From the NCBI RefSeq assembly GCF_003860345.1, contig NZ_CP034179.1:3270001-3334000 (forward strand): DNA of 64,000 nucleotides, read 5' to 3'. A program made the translations under genes and the position numbers. Below, piece after piece: positions 10,017 through 18,912 of the stretch. Position 1 is the first letter of the stretch. Each line of letters starts with the position of its first letter. The notes beneath the pieces are model-generated. The model ran no database searches, was not told the DNA's origin, and was given only the letters and a program-made list of their open reading frames with translations. The stretch comes from Caenibius tardaugens NBRC 16725 (lineage in GTDB: Bacteria > Pseudomonadota > Alphaproteobacteria > Sphingomonadales > Sphingomonadaceae).

Positions 10017-10481
10017 ATGAGCGAGGCCAAGTCTTACGATATCCGTAAGATTTTGAATGCTTTGCCGCACCGTTATCCGCTCCTCCTGGTTGACCGGGTG
10101 GAGTCGATGACGGCGGGTGAGGAAATTCACGCGATCAAGGCGGTCAGCTTCAACGAACAGTTCTTCCAGGGGCATTTCCCGGGGCGTCCGATCATGCCGG
10201 GTGTCCTGATTGTGGAAGCGCTGGCCCAATCCGCCGCAATTCTGGCGATCGAGTCGCTGGAATTGGCGGGGTCGGGGAAGCTCGTCTATTTCATGGCGAT
10301 TGAGGATGCCAAGTTCCGCAATCCCGTGGAACCGGGTTGTCTGCTCGACCTGCATGTGGGCTTCGTTCAGAAACGCGCACGCGTGTGCAAGTTCTGGGGC
10401 AAGGCCATGATTGGTGATAAGGTCGCCTGCGAGGTTCAGTTCACCGCGATGATCGCCGACCCTCCCGCTGAGGGGGAGTAA
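10017..10481 (+). CDS. fabZ: 3-hydroxyacyl-[ACP] dehydratase FabZ
   Basis: FabZ dehydrates 3-hydroxyacyl-ACP in type II fatty acid synthesis. The 154-residue hotdog-fold protein has [12 protein letters not shown] and the active-site segment [20 protein letters not shown] with catalytic His and Glu. It is 21 bp after skp. In most Gram-negatives lpxD precedes and lpxA/lpxB follow fabZ; none is here, and a terminator follows directly. Confidence 0.96.
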   Translation: MSEAKSYDIRKILNALPHRYPLLLVDRVESMTAGEEIHAIKAVSFNEQFFQGHFPGRPIMPGVLIVEALAQSAAILAIESLELAGSGKLVYFMAIEDAKFRNPVEPGCLLDLHVGFVQKRARVCKFWGKAMIGDKVACEVQFTAMIADPPAEGE

Positions 10482-10495
10482 TCCTTGCATTTTGT

Positions 10496-10517
10496 GGGGC
10501 CCGCCTTTATGGGCCCC
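10496..10517 (+). other. Perfect 7-bp hairpin downstream of fabZ
   Basis: GGGGCCC at 10496-10502 pairs with GGGCCCC at 10511-10517 around an 8-nt loop. There is no T run after it. With the terminator 19 bp downstream it forms a tandem hairpin pair ending the fabZ transcript; a role in 3'-end protection is only a guess. Confidence 0.45.
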
Positions 10518-10535
10518 GCTTTCTATCCATCCGAA

Positions 10536-10561
10536 GAGCCGGTCGGAACCGGCTCGTTTTT
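10536..10561 (+). terminator. Rho-independent terminator between fabZ and rpmE
   Basis: A perfect 8-bp stem GAGCCGGT/ACCGGCTC with a CGGA tetraloop runs into GTTTTT at 10556-10561. It ends only 16 bp before the rpmE start codon, so it either ends the long envelope operon or acts as an attenuator in the rpmE leader. Confidence 0.85.
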
Positions 10562-10577
10562 ACGGAGCACCACCGCC

Positions 10578-10805
10578 ATGAAGGCCGATACGCATCCCGA
10601 TTACCACACGATCAAGGTCCAGATGACCGACGGTACCGTGTTCGAAACCCGCTCCACCTGGGGTAAGGAAGGCGACACGCTGGCGCTCGAAATCGACCCG
10701 ACCAGCCATCCGGCCTGGACCGGCGGCAACCGCGTGGTCAACGAAGGCGGCCAGGTGGCACGCTTCAACAAGCGTTTCGGCGGTCTGTCGCTCAAGAAGA
10801 AGTAA
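10578..10805 (+). CDS. rpmE: 50S ribosomal protein L31
   Basis: L31 bridges the ribosomal subunits. The 75-residue product starts [20 protein letters not shown] and has the family's [20 protein letters not shown] and [11 protein letters not shown] end. It lacks the CxxC pairs of the zinc-binding form, so it is the zinc-independent (C-minus) alphaproteobacterial type. GGAG at 10564-10567 precedes the ATG; a longer frame upstream only reads through the terminator. A strong terminator follows. Confidence 0.95.
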   Translation: MKADTHPDYHTIKVQMTDGTVFETRSTWGKEGDTLALEIDPTSHPAWTGGNRVVNEGGQVARFNKRFGGLSLKKK

Positions 10806-10831
10806 GCGACAGTCTCGTTCTGAGATACGGG

Positions 10832-10858
10832 AAAGGCGGCTTTCGGGCCGCCTTTTTT
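10832..10858 (+). terminator. Rho-independent terminator after rpmE
   Basis: An 8-bp stem AAGGCGGC/GCCGCCTT around a 6-nt loop is followed by a run of six Ts (10853-10858). It separates rpmE from the convergent minus-strand hydroxylase gene. Confidence 0.9.
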
Positions 10859-10885
10859 GTTATTCTGCGAAGATGGTATTCCCTG

Positions 10886-11518
10886 TCACTGCCAAGGCCG
10901 TTCCCGGTACCATTTGGTGATGACGTACTTCAGGCCTTTTCGCACTTTCATGCCGTGATGCAATGTTGCGGGGTTGACCCGGCCATCGGGCAGTCGGTTG
11001 TTCCATGTCAGCAGTTTGCCCTGTTCGGGCTGAAACGTCTTGCCGATATGCTTGAAGCGCGTGCCGCCACCCGCCTGTGGCTCGTTGAGATAGACCATCG
11101 CCGTCCAGGTGCGCTGGCCTGCCAAGGCGCAGTACTGCTGGTAATCCGTGCCGTTCGGTTCGAAGTAATCGGTGTGGGCCTTGAACTCCTGCCCCACGGC
11201 ATAGCGTTGCCCCTGAACCGGTTCGCCATGATGGGGATCGATCCCCGTTAGCGTATGGAGCAGGCGTTCCAGTTCCTGCACCGCTGGCTCCTCTGCATCG
11301 AGATCGCAGGTTTCGCTGGTCCGGAAATAGGCATCGCCATTGGGATCGGCGATGGTGGAAGGGTGGCGATTGGCATCGATCAGTTCGATCAAGCGGGCGC
11401 AATGCGTCGGGTCGAGAAAAGCCCGGGTATGGAACAGGTCCAGCGCGGGGCTGGGGGTGCGTCTGATGCCTGGCCAGGCAAGCAGGTGGTCGACTGTCAT
11501 ATCACCGGGGTGCGTCAT
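10886..11518 (-). CDS. Prolyl 4-hydroxylase-type 2-oxoglutarate/Fe(II) dioxygenase
   Basis: The protein has the P4H double-stranded beta-helix: HTD iron motif at residues 115-117, distal His188 (LHHGMKVRKG) and Lys197 for 2-oxoglutarate binding, with AMVYLNEPQAGGGTRF as the conserved central strand. Such enzymes hydroxylate proline or other side chains; the substrate here is unknown. The call gives 210 residues from the ATG at 11518; in-frame starts at 11557 and 11644 exist and no start has a convincing ribosome binding site. It stands alone between rpmE and tRNA-His. Confidence 0.8.
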   Translation of the reverse strand: MTHPGDMTVDHLLAWPGIRRTPSPALDLFHTRAFLDPTHCARLIELIDANRHPSTIADPNGDAYFRTSETCDLDAEEPAVQELERLLHTLTGIDPHHGEPVQGQRYAVGQEFKAHTDYFEPNGTDYQQYCALAGQRTWTAMVYLNEPQAGGGTRFKHIGKTFQPEQGKLLTWNNRLPDGRVNPATLHHGMKVRKGLKYVITKWYRERPWQ

Positions 11519-11658
11519 AGGTGCTGGATATACCGGCCGGATCGCCGTGCAAATCATTCGATGGAAATGAGGCGCAGATTTCGCTTCCAAAAGGCTGCGC
11601 TCTATGCCAGAGGCTCGCCCCCGAGGTTGCTTCACGACAGGCAACCATCGCTAGTGTG

Positions 11659-11735
11659 GCGACCGTAGCTCAGTTGGTTAGAGCGCCGGTTTGTGGTACC
11701 GGAGGTCGGGGGTTCGAGACCCCTCGGTCGCCCCA
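11659..11735 (+). tRNA. tRNA-His (anticodon GTG)
   Basis: A complete cloverleaf: acceptor stem GCGACCG/CGGTCGC, D arm GCTCAGTTGGTTAGAGC, anticodon stem CCGGT/ACCGG with loop TTGTGGT, T arm GGGGGTTCGAGACCCCT and encoded CCA at 11733-11735. The discriminator is C73 and an encoded G at 11658 provides the G-1 characteristic of tRNA-His. Confidence 0.97.
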
Positions 11736-11909
11736 GCGATTTCAAGGCATCATACCGAATTATTTGACCCGATCCCTCCTGCGGGGGCAGGCGTGTGGCT
11801 TTCGCATGATTCGCGTCGGGGCGATGTTTTTCGAGCATATTCGATGCTGCGAACGGGTCGCGCTTGTGTATATCCCATTCACCTGCCAAAGGGCGCAGCC
11901 TAGGTCGAT

Positions 11910-12632
11910 ATGATACACGGTTTCGCCAATCCGACCCGTTTTCTGAAGCTGGCTCGCTGGCTGACGCCGCTGCTTCTCTGCAGCGGACTAATTGTCGCCT
12001 CTGCTGCATTGGCCTGGGGGCTGTTCATGGTCCCACCCGATCGGCTGATGGGCGATACCGTCCGAATCCTGTTTATTCATGTGCCTGCCGCGTGGCTGGG
12101 CATGGGGGGATGGACGGCGATTGCCCTTTCCAGCCTGGTGGAACTGGTCTGGCGGCATCCCTTGGCATCGCTGGCGGCGCGTGCCGCCGCTGTGCCCGGG
12201 GCCGCGTTCACTGCGATTTGCCTGCTTACCGGCTCCATCTGGGCGCGGCCTACCTGGGGGACATGGTGGGTGTGGGACGGTCGTCTGACGAGCTTCCTCG
12301 TTCTTCTGTTCCTTTATTTTGCCTATATCGCACTGGCCGGGGCCGCGCAGCGCGATGGCGCATCGAGCCGCATTCCAGCGATCTTTGGGCTGATTGGGGC
12401 GATCAACGTCCCGATTATCAACCGTTCCGTCGTCTGGTGGAACAGCCTGCATCAGCCGCCCAGCATCACCATCGGCAAATCGGCGATCGACCCGGCTTTC
12501 CTTTGGCCACTGCTGGCCGCAACCATCGGGTTTTCCCTCTTGTTCGGGGGCGTGGTTCTGGCGCGGATGCGCATGTTGCTGGCCGATGTGCAGGCGGAGG
12601 CGCGCTTGCGCCGCAAGGCGCTGGAGGCGTGA
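11910..12632 (+). CDS. ccmC: Heme exporter/handling protein CcmC
   Basis: CcmC loads heme onto the chaperone CcmE at the periplasmic face in System I cytochrome c maturation. The 240-residue six-helix membrane protein has the tryptophan-rich heme motif WGTWWVWD at residues 116-123 and His57 in the first external loop (FIHVPAAW), with a second His in NSLHQPP. It is the first gene of the ccm operon; ccmA and ccmB are not adjacent and must lie elsewhere. Confidence 0.95.
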   Translation: MIHGFANPTRFLKLARWLTPLLLCSGLIVASAALAWGLFMVPPDRLMGDTVRILFIHVPAAWLGMGGWTAIALSSLVELVWRHPLASLAARAAAVPGAAFTAICLLTGSIWARPTWGTWWVWDGRLTSFLVLLFLYFAYIALAGAAQRDGASSRIPAIFGLIGAINVPIINRSVVWWNSLHQPPSITIGKSAIDPAFLWPLLAATIGFSLLFGGVVLARMRMLLADVQAEARLRRKALEA

Positions 12633-12638
12633 CAGGCA

Positions 12639-12779
12639 ATGCGTGAGGCGCTCGATCACTGGAACTTTGTCCTTGCCGCCTATGCCGTGGGTATAGTGGG
12701 GACATTGGCGGTCGTGGGGTGGAGCTGGCTCGCGATGCGCAGGGCCGAAGCGCGACGGGACAGGATCAAAAGACGATGA
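12639..12779 (+). CDS. ccmD: Heme exporter protein CcmD (small membrane protein)
   Basis: This is a 46-codon gene, MREALDHWNFVLAAYAVGIV and so on, with one membrane helix and a basic C-terminus (RRAEARRDRIKRR), the exact CcmD plan. CcmD helps release holo-CcmE from the CcmABC complex. It sits between ccmC and ccmE, and its stop overlaps the ccmE start (ATGA). Confidence 0.92.
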   Translation: MREALDHWNFVLAAYAVGIVGTLAVVGWSWLAMRRAEARRDRIKRR

Positions 12780-13234
12780 GCACCCGGATTAAGGCGAAAC
12801 ACCAGCGGCTTGTGCTGGTGGTCATAGCGCTTGTCGCGCTTGTGGGCGCGGGGCTGCTGGCGGCATGGGCGTTGCGTAGTCAGGCCAGTTATTTTTTCGT
12901 CCCCAGTGAAATGCGGGAGGCGCCGCCATCCGTCGGGCAGGCGGTCCGCCTTGGCGGCATGGTGGAACAAGGATCGATTAAGACCTTGCCCGATGGCGTG
13001 ACGATCTCGTTCGTGGTGGGCGACGGCAAGGCGCGTATGCCGGTGCAATATGCCGGTATCCTGCCGGATCTGTTCGTTGAAGGATCGGGTGTGGTTGCGG
13101 AAGGAAGGCTTAACGCCAACGGTGTGTTTGTTGCTGATAACCTGCTGGCAAAGCACGATGAAAATTACGTGCCGCGCGAACTCGAACATATGACCGCGGC
13201 GCAGGCCGATGCGGCAGTGGCGGAAACGCGGTGA
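12776..13234 (+). CDS. ccmE: Heme chaperone CcmE
   Basis: CcmE binds heme covalently and transfers it to the CcmFH lyase. It has an N-terminal membrane anchor and an OB-fold periplasmic domain with the heme-binding HDENY motif: His127 (covalent) and Tyr131 (axial ligand). The 152-residue length is typical. A frame starting upstream at 12719 is only ccmD shadow. Its stop overlaps the ccmF start. Confidence 0.96.
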   Translation: MSTRIKAKHQRLVLVVIALVALVGAGLLAAWALRSQASYFFVPSEMREAPPSVGQAVRLGGMVEQGSIKTLPDGVTISFVVGDGKARMPVQYAGILPDLFVEGSGVVAEGRLNANGVFVADNLLAKHDENYVPRELEHMTAAQADAAVAETR

Positions 13235-15189
13235 TCGCGGAATTCGGTCTGGCGGCCCTGTGGCTGGCCGCGGCTTTGGCCGGGCTGCAACTGGTCATGG
13301 GCGTTTCTGCCTTGCGCAACGGGGATGGGCCGCTGGCTATACTGGTGCGCCCTGTTGCGGTCATGCAGGGCGTTCTGACAGTCGTGTCGTTTGCGGCCCT
13401 TGTGGCGCTGTTTATCCGCACCGATCTGTCGGTGAAGTTGGTGGTTGCCAATTCGCATTCGGCCAAACCCTTCATTTACAAGCTGGCAGGAACCTGGGGC
13501 AACCATGAAGGGTCCATGCTGCTGTGGGTTACTGTCATGGCCGGGATGGGCGCGCTCATTGCGCTGCTGGAACGGCGCCTGCCCGAACGCACCATGTTGG
13601 CCACCCTGGCCACACAGGCGTTTGTCGGGCTGGGTTTCTACGCATTTCTGCTGTTGTCCTCCAACCCGTTTGAGCGGCTGCCCGAACCGGCCGTTGACGG
13701 CATGGGGCTGAACCCCCTGTTGCAGGACATCGGTTTGGCTTTCCATCCGCCGACGCTTTACCTCGGTTATGTGGGGCTTTCGTTGGCGTTCAGCTTTGCC
13801 GTCGGCGCTTTGTTGACGGGGCAGGTCGGGCCGACTTTCGCAAAAGTCATGCGGCCCTGGGTGCTGGGGGCATGGATTTTCCTGACGATCGGCATCGCTG
13901 CGGGCAGCTACTGGGCCTATTATGAATTGGGCTGGGGGGGCTGGTGGTTCTGGGACCCGGTGGAAAATGCCTCGTTGATGCCATGGCTCGCGGCCACGGC
14001 CCTGCTGCATTCGGCCAGCGTACTGGCCGCGCGTGACGCCTTGCGCGCCTGGACTGTCATGTTGGGCGTAGTGGCCTTTTCGATGTCGATGGTGGGCACG
14101 TTCCTGGTGCGCTCCGGCATTCTGACCAGTGTGCATGCCTTTGCCGTCGATCCTGAGCGGGGCAGTTTCATTCTCGCCCTTCTGGCGATCTACATCGGGG
14201 GTGCTCTGGTTCTGTTCGCCTTGCGCGCCAGCAGCATTGCGGAAGGGGAGCGTTTCAGCGTGACCAGCCGCGAAGGGGCGCTGGTGTTTAACAATGTCAT
14301 GTTGTCCGCGCTGCTCGGCATTGTTTTGCTGGGAACGCTTTACCCGCTGGTTACCGAGGCGTTCGGTGTGAAGGTCTCGGTCGGGCCACCATACTTCAAC
14401 CCGGTTGGGGCGATCTTCGCCTTGCCGATGCTGGTGGTCATGGCGATCGGGCCTTTGCTGCGCTGGCGCAGGGACCGGTTGCAGCGTGTGCGCAGCCCGT
14501 TGATCGCTGTGGGTCTTTTGCTTGTTCTGGTTTTGGTTGGTCTATTGGTGTGGCGTCCGTTCGGGTTGCTGCCGTTGCTCGGCCTTGGCCTGTCGATTGC
14601 GCTTATGGTGGCAAGCCTGTTGCCCTTGCGTGGGCGCCGGCTACGCCATCTGCCTCTGGCCGTATGGGGCATGGTGGTGGCCCATTTCGGTATCGGTCTG
14701 GCCCTGTTCGGTATGGCGGCGGATAGTTCGCTGACCGTGGAAAAACTGGCAGCGGCGCAAACCGGCGATGTGGTTGCCGTTGGGCCGTGGACTGTCAAAC
14801 TGGAAGCGGTGGAGCCGGTTGCCGGGCCTAACTGGACAGCGCTGGAAGCGCGCCTGAAAGCACAATATCGTGATGGCGCTGTTGTGACAGTCACACCGCA
14901 GGCGCGCAGTTTCTGGACCCCGCCGCAGCAGACCAGTGAAAGCGCGTTGCTGACGCGCTGGAATGGCCAGCTCTACGCAGTGCTGGGCAATGAAACCGAA
15001 GATGGCCGGTGGCAATTGCGCCTGTGGTGGAAACCTTTTGTGACCTTCATCTGGTATGGCGGCCTGTTGGTGGCATTGGGCGGGCTTCTCGCTTTGCTGG
15101 GGCGGGTTGCAACCGATCTGCGCCGCCGTTCTGCCGTCAGGCAGATTGCCCAGCGCAAGAACGAAATCGCGAAAGTGCGGGGGGCCTGA
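13231..15189 (+). CDS. ccmF: Cytochrome c heme lyase subunit CcmF
   Basis: CcmF forms the heme-ligation complex with CcmH/I. This 652-residue polytopic protein has the WWFWDPVENASLMPWL heme-handling motif, the GNHEGSMLLWV segment and FHPPTLYLGYVG, plus a large periplasmic loop before the last helix. The GTG start overlaps the ccmE stop by four bases. Confidence 0.96.
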   Translation: MIAEFGLAALWLAAALAGLQLVMGVSALRNGDGPLAILVRPVAVMQGVLTVVSFAALVALFIRTDLSVKLVVANSHSAKPFIYKLAGTWGNHEGSMLLWVTVMAGMGALIALLERRLPERTMLATLATQAFVGLGFYAFLLLSSNPFERLPEPAVDGMGLNPLLQDIGLAFHPPTLYLGYVGLSLAFSFAVGALLTGQVGPTFAKVMRPWVLGAWIFLTIGIAAGSYWAYYELGWGGWWFWDPVENASLMPWLAATALLHSASVLAARDALRAWTVMLGVVAFSMSMVGTFLVRSGILTSVHAFAVDPERGSFILALLAIYIGGALVLFALRASSIAEGERFSVTSREGALVFNNVMLSALLGIVLLGTLYPLVTEAFGVKVSVGPPYFNPVGAIFALPMLVVMAIGPLLRWRRDRLQRVRSPLIAVGLLLVLVLVGLLVWRPFGLLPLLGLGLSIALMVASLLPLRGRRLRHLPLAVWGMVVAHFGIGLALFGMAADSSLTVEKLAAAQTGDVVAVGPWTVKLEAVEPVAGPNWTALEARLKAQYRDGAVVTVTPQARSFWTPPQQTSESALLTRWNGQLYAVLGNETEDGRWQLRLWWKPFVTFIWYGGLLVALGGLLALLGRVATDLRRRSAVRQIAQRKNEIAKVRGA

Positions 15190-15722
15190 TGCGCGGTGGA
15201 TGGAAGGTCTGGCTGCCGCTGGCGCTGTTCCTCGGCTTTGTCGGGCTGGTTGCCCTGCAGCTCTTTCGCCCTGCGGCGCGCGAGGTGGAAAGTGCGATGA
15301 TCGGCAAGCCCGTACCGCAATTCGCCCTGCGTCCGGCTCTGGCAGATATGCCCGGTCTGGCGACCGCGGATCTGGCCGATGGGAAACCGCGCCTGCTGAA
15401 TATCTGGGCGAGCTGGTGCGTGCCTTGTGCGGCCGAGGCGCCGCAGCTTGAGGCCTTGCGCAAGCAGGGGGTGGATATCGTTGGCGTCGCCATTCGCGAC
15501 CGGCCCGAAGATGTGACGGCCTTTCTGGGCCGTTACGGCAATCCCTATACGCGCGTAGGTGCGGATGATCTTTCGGAAGTGCAGATGGCGATCGGCTCCT
15601 CCGGTGTTCCGGAAACCTTCGTTGTCGATGGCAAAGGGGTGATCCGGTACCAGCATATCGGCGATATCCGGCCGGAACATGTGCCGATGTTGATCGAAAA
15701 GCTGAAGGAAGCCGGTGCGTGA
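15189..15722 (+). CDS. ccmG: Thiol:disulfide interchange protein CcmG/DsbE
   Basis: This membrane-anchored thioredoxin-fold reductant keeps apocytochrome and CcmH cysteines reduced. The product is 177 residues: an N-terminal membrane anchor (residues ~6-26), then the active site WASWCVPC (Cys77, Cys80), the GVAIRDRPED insert, and the cis-Pro region GVPETFVVDG. The ATG overlaps the ccmF stop by one base. Confidence 0.95.
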   Translation: MRGGWKVWLPLALFLGFVGLVALQLFRPAAREVESAMIGKPVPQFALRPALADMPGLATADLADGKPRLLNIWASWCVPCAAEAPQLEALRKQGVDIVGVAIRDRPEDVTAFLGRYGNPYTRVGADDLSEVQMAIGSSGVPETFVVDGKGVIRYQHIGDIRPEHVPMLIEKLKEAGA

Positions 15723-16135
15723 GGGCGCTGATCGCCTTGTGGCTGGCAATGGTTCTGGCCCTGGCCGGGCAGGGTGTGGCCGCGCAGGATTCGATGCCGC
15801 CTGCCCCCTACGCCTATCGGCAACTCGATAACGCGGATCAGGAAGCCAAGGCCAAGGCACTGATGGAAACCCTGCGCTGTCTCAAGTGCCAGGGCCAGTC
15901 CATCGCGGATTCCGATGCGCCGATGGCCGGTGATATGCGCCATCAGGTGCGGACCCGCATTGCCGCGGGCGAGGAACCGGAAGCCATTCGCGCCTGGCTG
16001 ATCGAACGCTATGGCGATTACGTCAGTTTCGCGCCCCGCGTGGACAGCGCAACCTGGCCTCTGTTCGCGGTGCCGTTGATCCTGCTGATTGTTGCGGGAT
16101 TGCTGTTGTGGCGCAAGTTGGGGAAACGCGCATGA
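15719..16135 (+). CDS. ccmH: Cytochrome c maturation protein CcmH (CcmL-type)
   Basis: CcmH reduces or presents apocytochrome c. The 138-residue protein has a signal peptide, the RCLKC redox motif (Cys54, Cys57) in the LMETLRCLKCQGQSIADS block, the YGDYVSFAPR motif and a C-terminal membrane helix. The GTG start overlaps the ccmG stop. Confidence 0.95.
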   Translation: MRALIALWLAMVLALAGQGVAAQDSMPPAPYAYRQLDNADQEAKAKALMETLRCLKCQGQSIADSDAPMAGDMRHQVRTRIAAGEEPEAIRAWLIERYGDYVSFAPRVDSATWPLFAVPLILLIVAGLLLWRKLGKRA

Positions 16136-16719
16136 TCTGGCTGCTGTTGATCGCGTTGGCCCTGCTTATCGCCATTGCGGGAATGTGGCTGTTTCGCGTG
16201 CCGCGCAGCCTGTGGGCCATCCCCGGCGTTGCGCTGGCATTGGGGCTTGCCGGTTATGCGTGGCAAGGCAGACCGGATATGCCGGGTGCCCCGAAGGCTG
16301 CTGCTTTGGTGAAAGATGTCGATGGCACCGGTATGGTAGCCGTGCGCCAGAGCTTCGCCAACGGCGCACCGTCGAGCGATTATCTCATTATTTCGGACGG
16401 TTTCGCCCGCCGCGGCGATTTCGCAAAGGCCGCCGGAGTGCTGCGTGGTGCTGTGCGCAAAAATCCCCAGGATAGTCAGGCATGGCTGGCCATGGCCAAC
16501 GCTCTGGTGGAACAGGCCGATGGCCAGCTTTCTCCGGCATCGCTCTATGCCTATCGCAGGGCGGGTGAGGCAGCGCCGCAGGATGCGGCGCCGTCGTTCT
16601 TCCTCGGAGTGGCGATGATTCGCGCGGGAAGGTTGATCGAGGCCCACCAGTTGTGGAGCGAATCGCTGCGCAAAACACCCGCTGATGCCCCTTGGCGGGG
16701 GAACTCGAACAAAGAATAG
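16132..16719 (+). CDS. ccmI: CcmI-like TPR protein of cytochrome c maturation
   Basis: Two N-terminal membrane helices are followed by a TPR-like helical region (FARRGDFAKAAGVLRGAVRKNPQDSQAWLAMANALVEQADGQ, in parts) of the CcmI/CycH apocytochrome chaperone. At 195 residues it is a short version. The start at 16132 overlaps the ccmH stop (ATGA), fitting the operon's coupling pattern. It is the last ccm gene here. Confidence 0.82.
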   Translation: MIWLLLIALALLIAIAGMWLFRVPRSLWAIPGVALALGLAGYAWQGRPDMPGAPKAAALVKDVDGTGMVAVRQSFANGAPSSDYLIISDGFARRGDFAKAAGVLRGAVRKNPQDSQAWLAMANALVEQADGQLSPASLYAYRRAGEAAPQDAAPSFFLGVAMIRAGRLIEAHQLWSESLRKTPADAPWRGNSNKE

Positions 16720-16861
16720 CGGCTCTGGAGGAGCTTATGCGCCGGATTGTCGCACAGTAGCTTGCCTTGTTGCGGCGCAGTAGCCATGCTGCTAAGCGCC
16801 GTCGCCCGCTCGCAGGATGCCAGGTGGCGGGAATAACTGGCAACAGGGGCTATCCATCCTG

Positions 16862-18799
16862 ATGACCGATTCCGCTGATGTGAGCGATAACCCTCCACCG
16901 ACACCGCCGACACAAACGCATGGCCACAGCCGCGAATCGAATATCGCGCTGATGGCCTTTGGCGCTATCGGGATTGTCTTCGGCGATATCGGGACCAGCC
17001 CGTTATACGCATTTCGTGAAACCTTCGTCGGGCCGCACCCGCTGGCGCTCGACGATCTGCACGTGCTGGGCGTCACGAGTCTGATTTTCTGGTCGATGAC
17101 GCTGGTCGTGTCGATCCAGTATGTCGGCATGTTGATGCGGGCGGACAACAAGGGGCAGGGCGGCAGCCTTGCCCTCGTCGCCCTGCTGTCCCGGTTTATC
17201 GGGCGATCGGGGTATGGCTGGCTGGTGGTCACGCTGGGCGTATTCGCGACATCGCTGTTCTATGGCGACAGCATGATCACCCCGGCCGTTTCGGTGCTGT
17301 CTGCGGTCGAAGGGTTGACCGTGGTGGAAAGTTCGCTGCAGCCGCTGGTCATGCCGATTGCATTGGTCCTGCTGGTTCTGCTGTTTTTCCTGCAGAAACG
17401 CGGCACCGAACTGGTCAGCAAACTTTTTGCCCCGGTGATGACGATCTATTTCGTGGTGCTGGCCGTTCTGGGCTTGATGCACATCGTGACATCGCCGGAA
17501 GTGCTGGTGGCGCTGAACCCGTGGTATGCTCTGCAGTTCTTCCTCAGCGATCGTTTGCTGGCGTTTCTGGCGCTGGGTTCCGTCGTTCTGGCCGTGACCG
17601 GTTCGGAAGCGCTCTATTCCGATATGGGGCACTTCGGCCGTGGGCCGCTGCGCCTGTCGTGGTTCGGCTTCGTCATGCCCTGTCTGTTGCTGAATTATTT
17701 CGGTCAGGCGGCGATGATCCTGAGCCTCGATGCCGCCGCGGCGAGCGAGGCGATCCAGAATCCCTTCTTCATGCTGGCATCGGAAGCGTTCCGGCTTCCT
17801 CTCGTTATTCTGGCGACCTGCGCCAGCTTCATTGCCAGCCAGGCGGTTATCACCGGCGCGTTTTCGATCACGCATCAGGCTATCCAGCTTGGCTTCATTC
17901 CGCGTCTGTCGATCCGTCACACCAACGAAACCGAAGCAGGGCAAATCTATATCCCGGTGATCAACTGGGCCTTGATGGTCGCGGTGATCGTGCTTGTCAT
18001 CATGTTCCAGAATTCGTCGAACCTCGCATCGGCTTACGGCATCGCCGTTACCGGGGCGATGCTGATTGACGCCTGTCTGCTGGCCGTGGTGGTCATGGCC
18101 GTGTGGAAATGGAAATGGTGGCTGGCGCTGCCTGTTCTGGCGGTGGTGTTCATTGTCGATGGCGCCTACTTCGCCGCAAACTTCATGAAGGTGCCCGACG
18201 GTGGCTGGTTCCCGCTGCTGATCGGCGGTGTGGCCTTCACCATGTTGACGACCTGGGCGCGCGGACGCGTCTTGATGCGCGAACGCATGGCCGAAGCCAG
18301 CCTGCCGATGGAGGTGTTCATCAAATCGGCGGGCAGCGCATTGCGCGTTCCGGGCACGGCGATCTTCATGGCGTCGAACACCGGCGGTGTGCCCTCTGGC
18401 TTGCTGCACAACATCAAGCACAACAAAGTGCTGCATGAACGCGTGGTCATCCTGACTGTCGATATCGCCGATGTGCCCTATGTGCCGGAAAGCGAACGGT
18501 GCAAGGTCAGCGATCTGGGCGAGGGTTTCTATCGTCTGGTGTTGCACTATGGCTTCATGCAGGAGACGGACATTCCCGCTGCCCTGCAGGACCAGAAGAT
18601 CTGCGGCGGGCCATTCGACATGATGAGCACCAGCTTCTTCCTGTCACGGCAGACGCTGCTTTCGGCGAAGAACCCGGGCATGGCGATCTGGCGGGAAAAG
18701 CTGTTCGCATGGATGATGCGCAATGCGGCATCCCCTATGGATTTCTTCCGACTGCCAACCAACCGCGTGGTCGAACTCGGCAGCCAGGTTGAAATCTGA
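16862..18799 (+). CDS. kup: Kup-type potassium uptake permease
   Basis: Kup is a K+/H+ symporter of the inner membrane. The protein begins its domain with [20 protein letters not shown], the invariant Kup motif, has about 12 membrane helices and a cytosolic C-terminal domain ([21 protein letters not shown]). The start at 16862 gives 645 residues; an upstream in-frame ATG at 16817 would add 15 residues. A bidirectional terminator lies 58 bp downstream. Confidence 0.95.
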   Translation: MTDSADVSDNPPPTPPTQTHGHSRESNIALMAFGAIGIVFGDIGTSPLYAFRETFVGPHPLALDDLHVLGVTSLIFWSMTLVVSIQYVGMLMRADNKGQGGSLALVALLSRFIGRSGYGWLVVTLGVFATSLFYGDSMITPAVSVLSAVEGLTVVESSLQPLVMPIALVLLVLLFFLQKRGTELVSKLFAPVMTIYFVVLAVLGLMHIVTSPEVLVALNPWYALQFFLSDRLLAFLALGSVVLAVTGSEALYSDMGHFGRGPLRLSWFGFVMPCLLLNYFGQAAMILSLDAAAASEAIQNPFFMLASEAFRLPLVILATCASFIASQAVITGAFSITHQAIQLGFIPRLSIRHTNETEAGQIYIPVINWALMVAVIVLVIMFQNSSNLASAYGIAVTGAMLIDACLLAVVVMAVWKWKWWLALPVLAVVFIVDGAYFAANFMKVPDGGWFPLLIGGVAFTMLTTWARGRVLMRERMAEASLPMEVFIKSAGSALRVPGTAIFMASNTGGVPSGLLHNIKHNKVLHERVVILTVDIADVPYVPESERCKVSDLGEGFYRLVLHYGFMQETDIPAALQDQKICGGPFDMMSTSFFLSRQTLLSAKNPGMAIWREKLFAWMMRNAASPMDFFRLPTNRVVELGSQVEI

Positions 18800-18856
18800 G
18801 GGCAGGCACGGGTTGGTGGTGCTGTTCGAAGGTGCCCATGGATCGATGGAAAGGAA

Positions 18857-18890
18857 AAAGGGGCGCCACCGTTGCCGGGGGCGCCCCTTT
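18857..18890. terminator. Bidirectional rho-independent terminator
   Basis: An 11-bp perfect stem (AAAGGGGCGCC at 18857-18867 with its complement at 18880-18890) separates convergent kup and the minus-strand PuuD-like gene. The minus-strand transcript ends in five Us, the plus-strand one in three, so termination should be stronger leftward. Confidence 0.85.
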
Positions 18891-18912
18891 CGGTAGCTAT
18901 GGTGTGCGGTGA

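Noticed and set aside
11659-11735. Integrated element next to tRNA-His or tRNA-Met
   Set aside because: No integrase, no repeated tRNA 3' end and no composition shift were seen near either tRNA.
17003-18547. 514-codon minus-strand open frame over kup
   Set aside because: Composition is His/Gln/Arg-rich with no domain, typical of antisense shadow; Kup motifs on the plus strand are complete.
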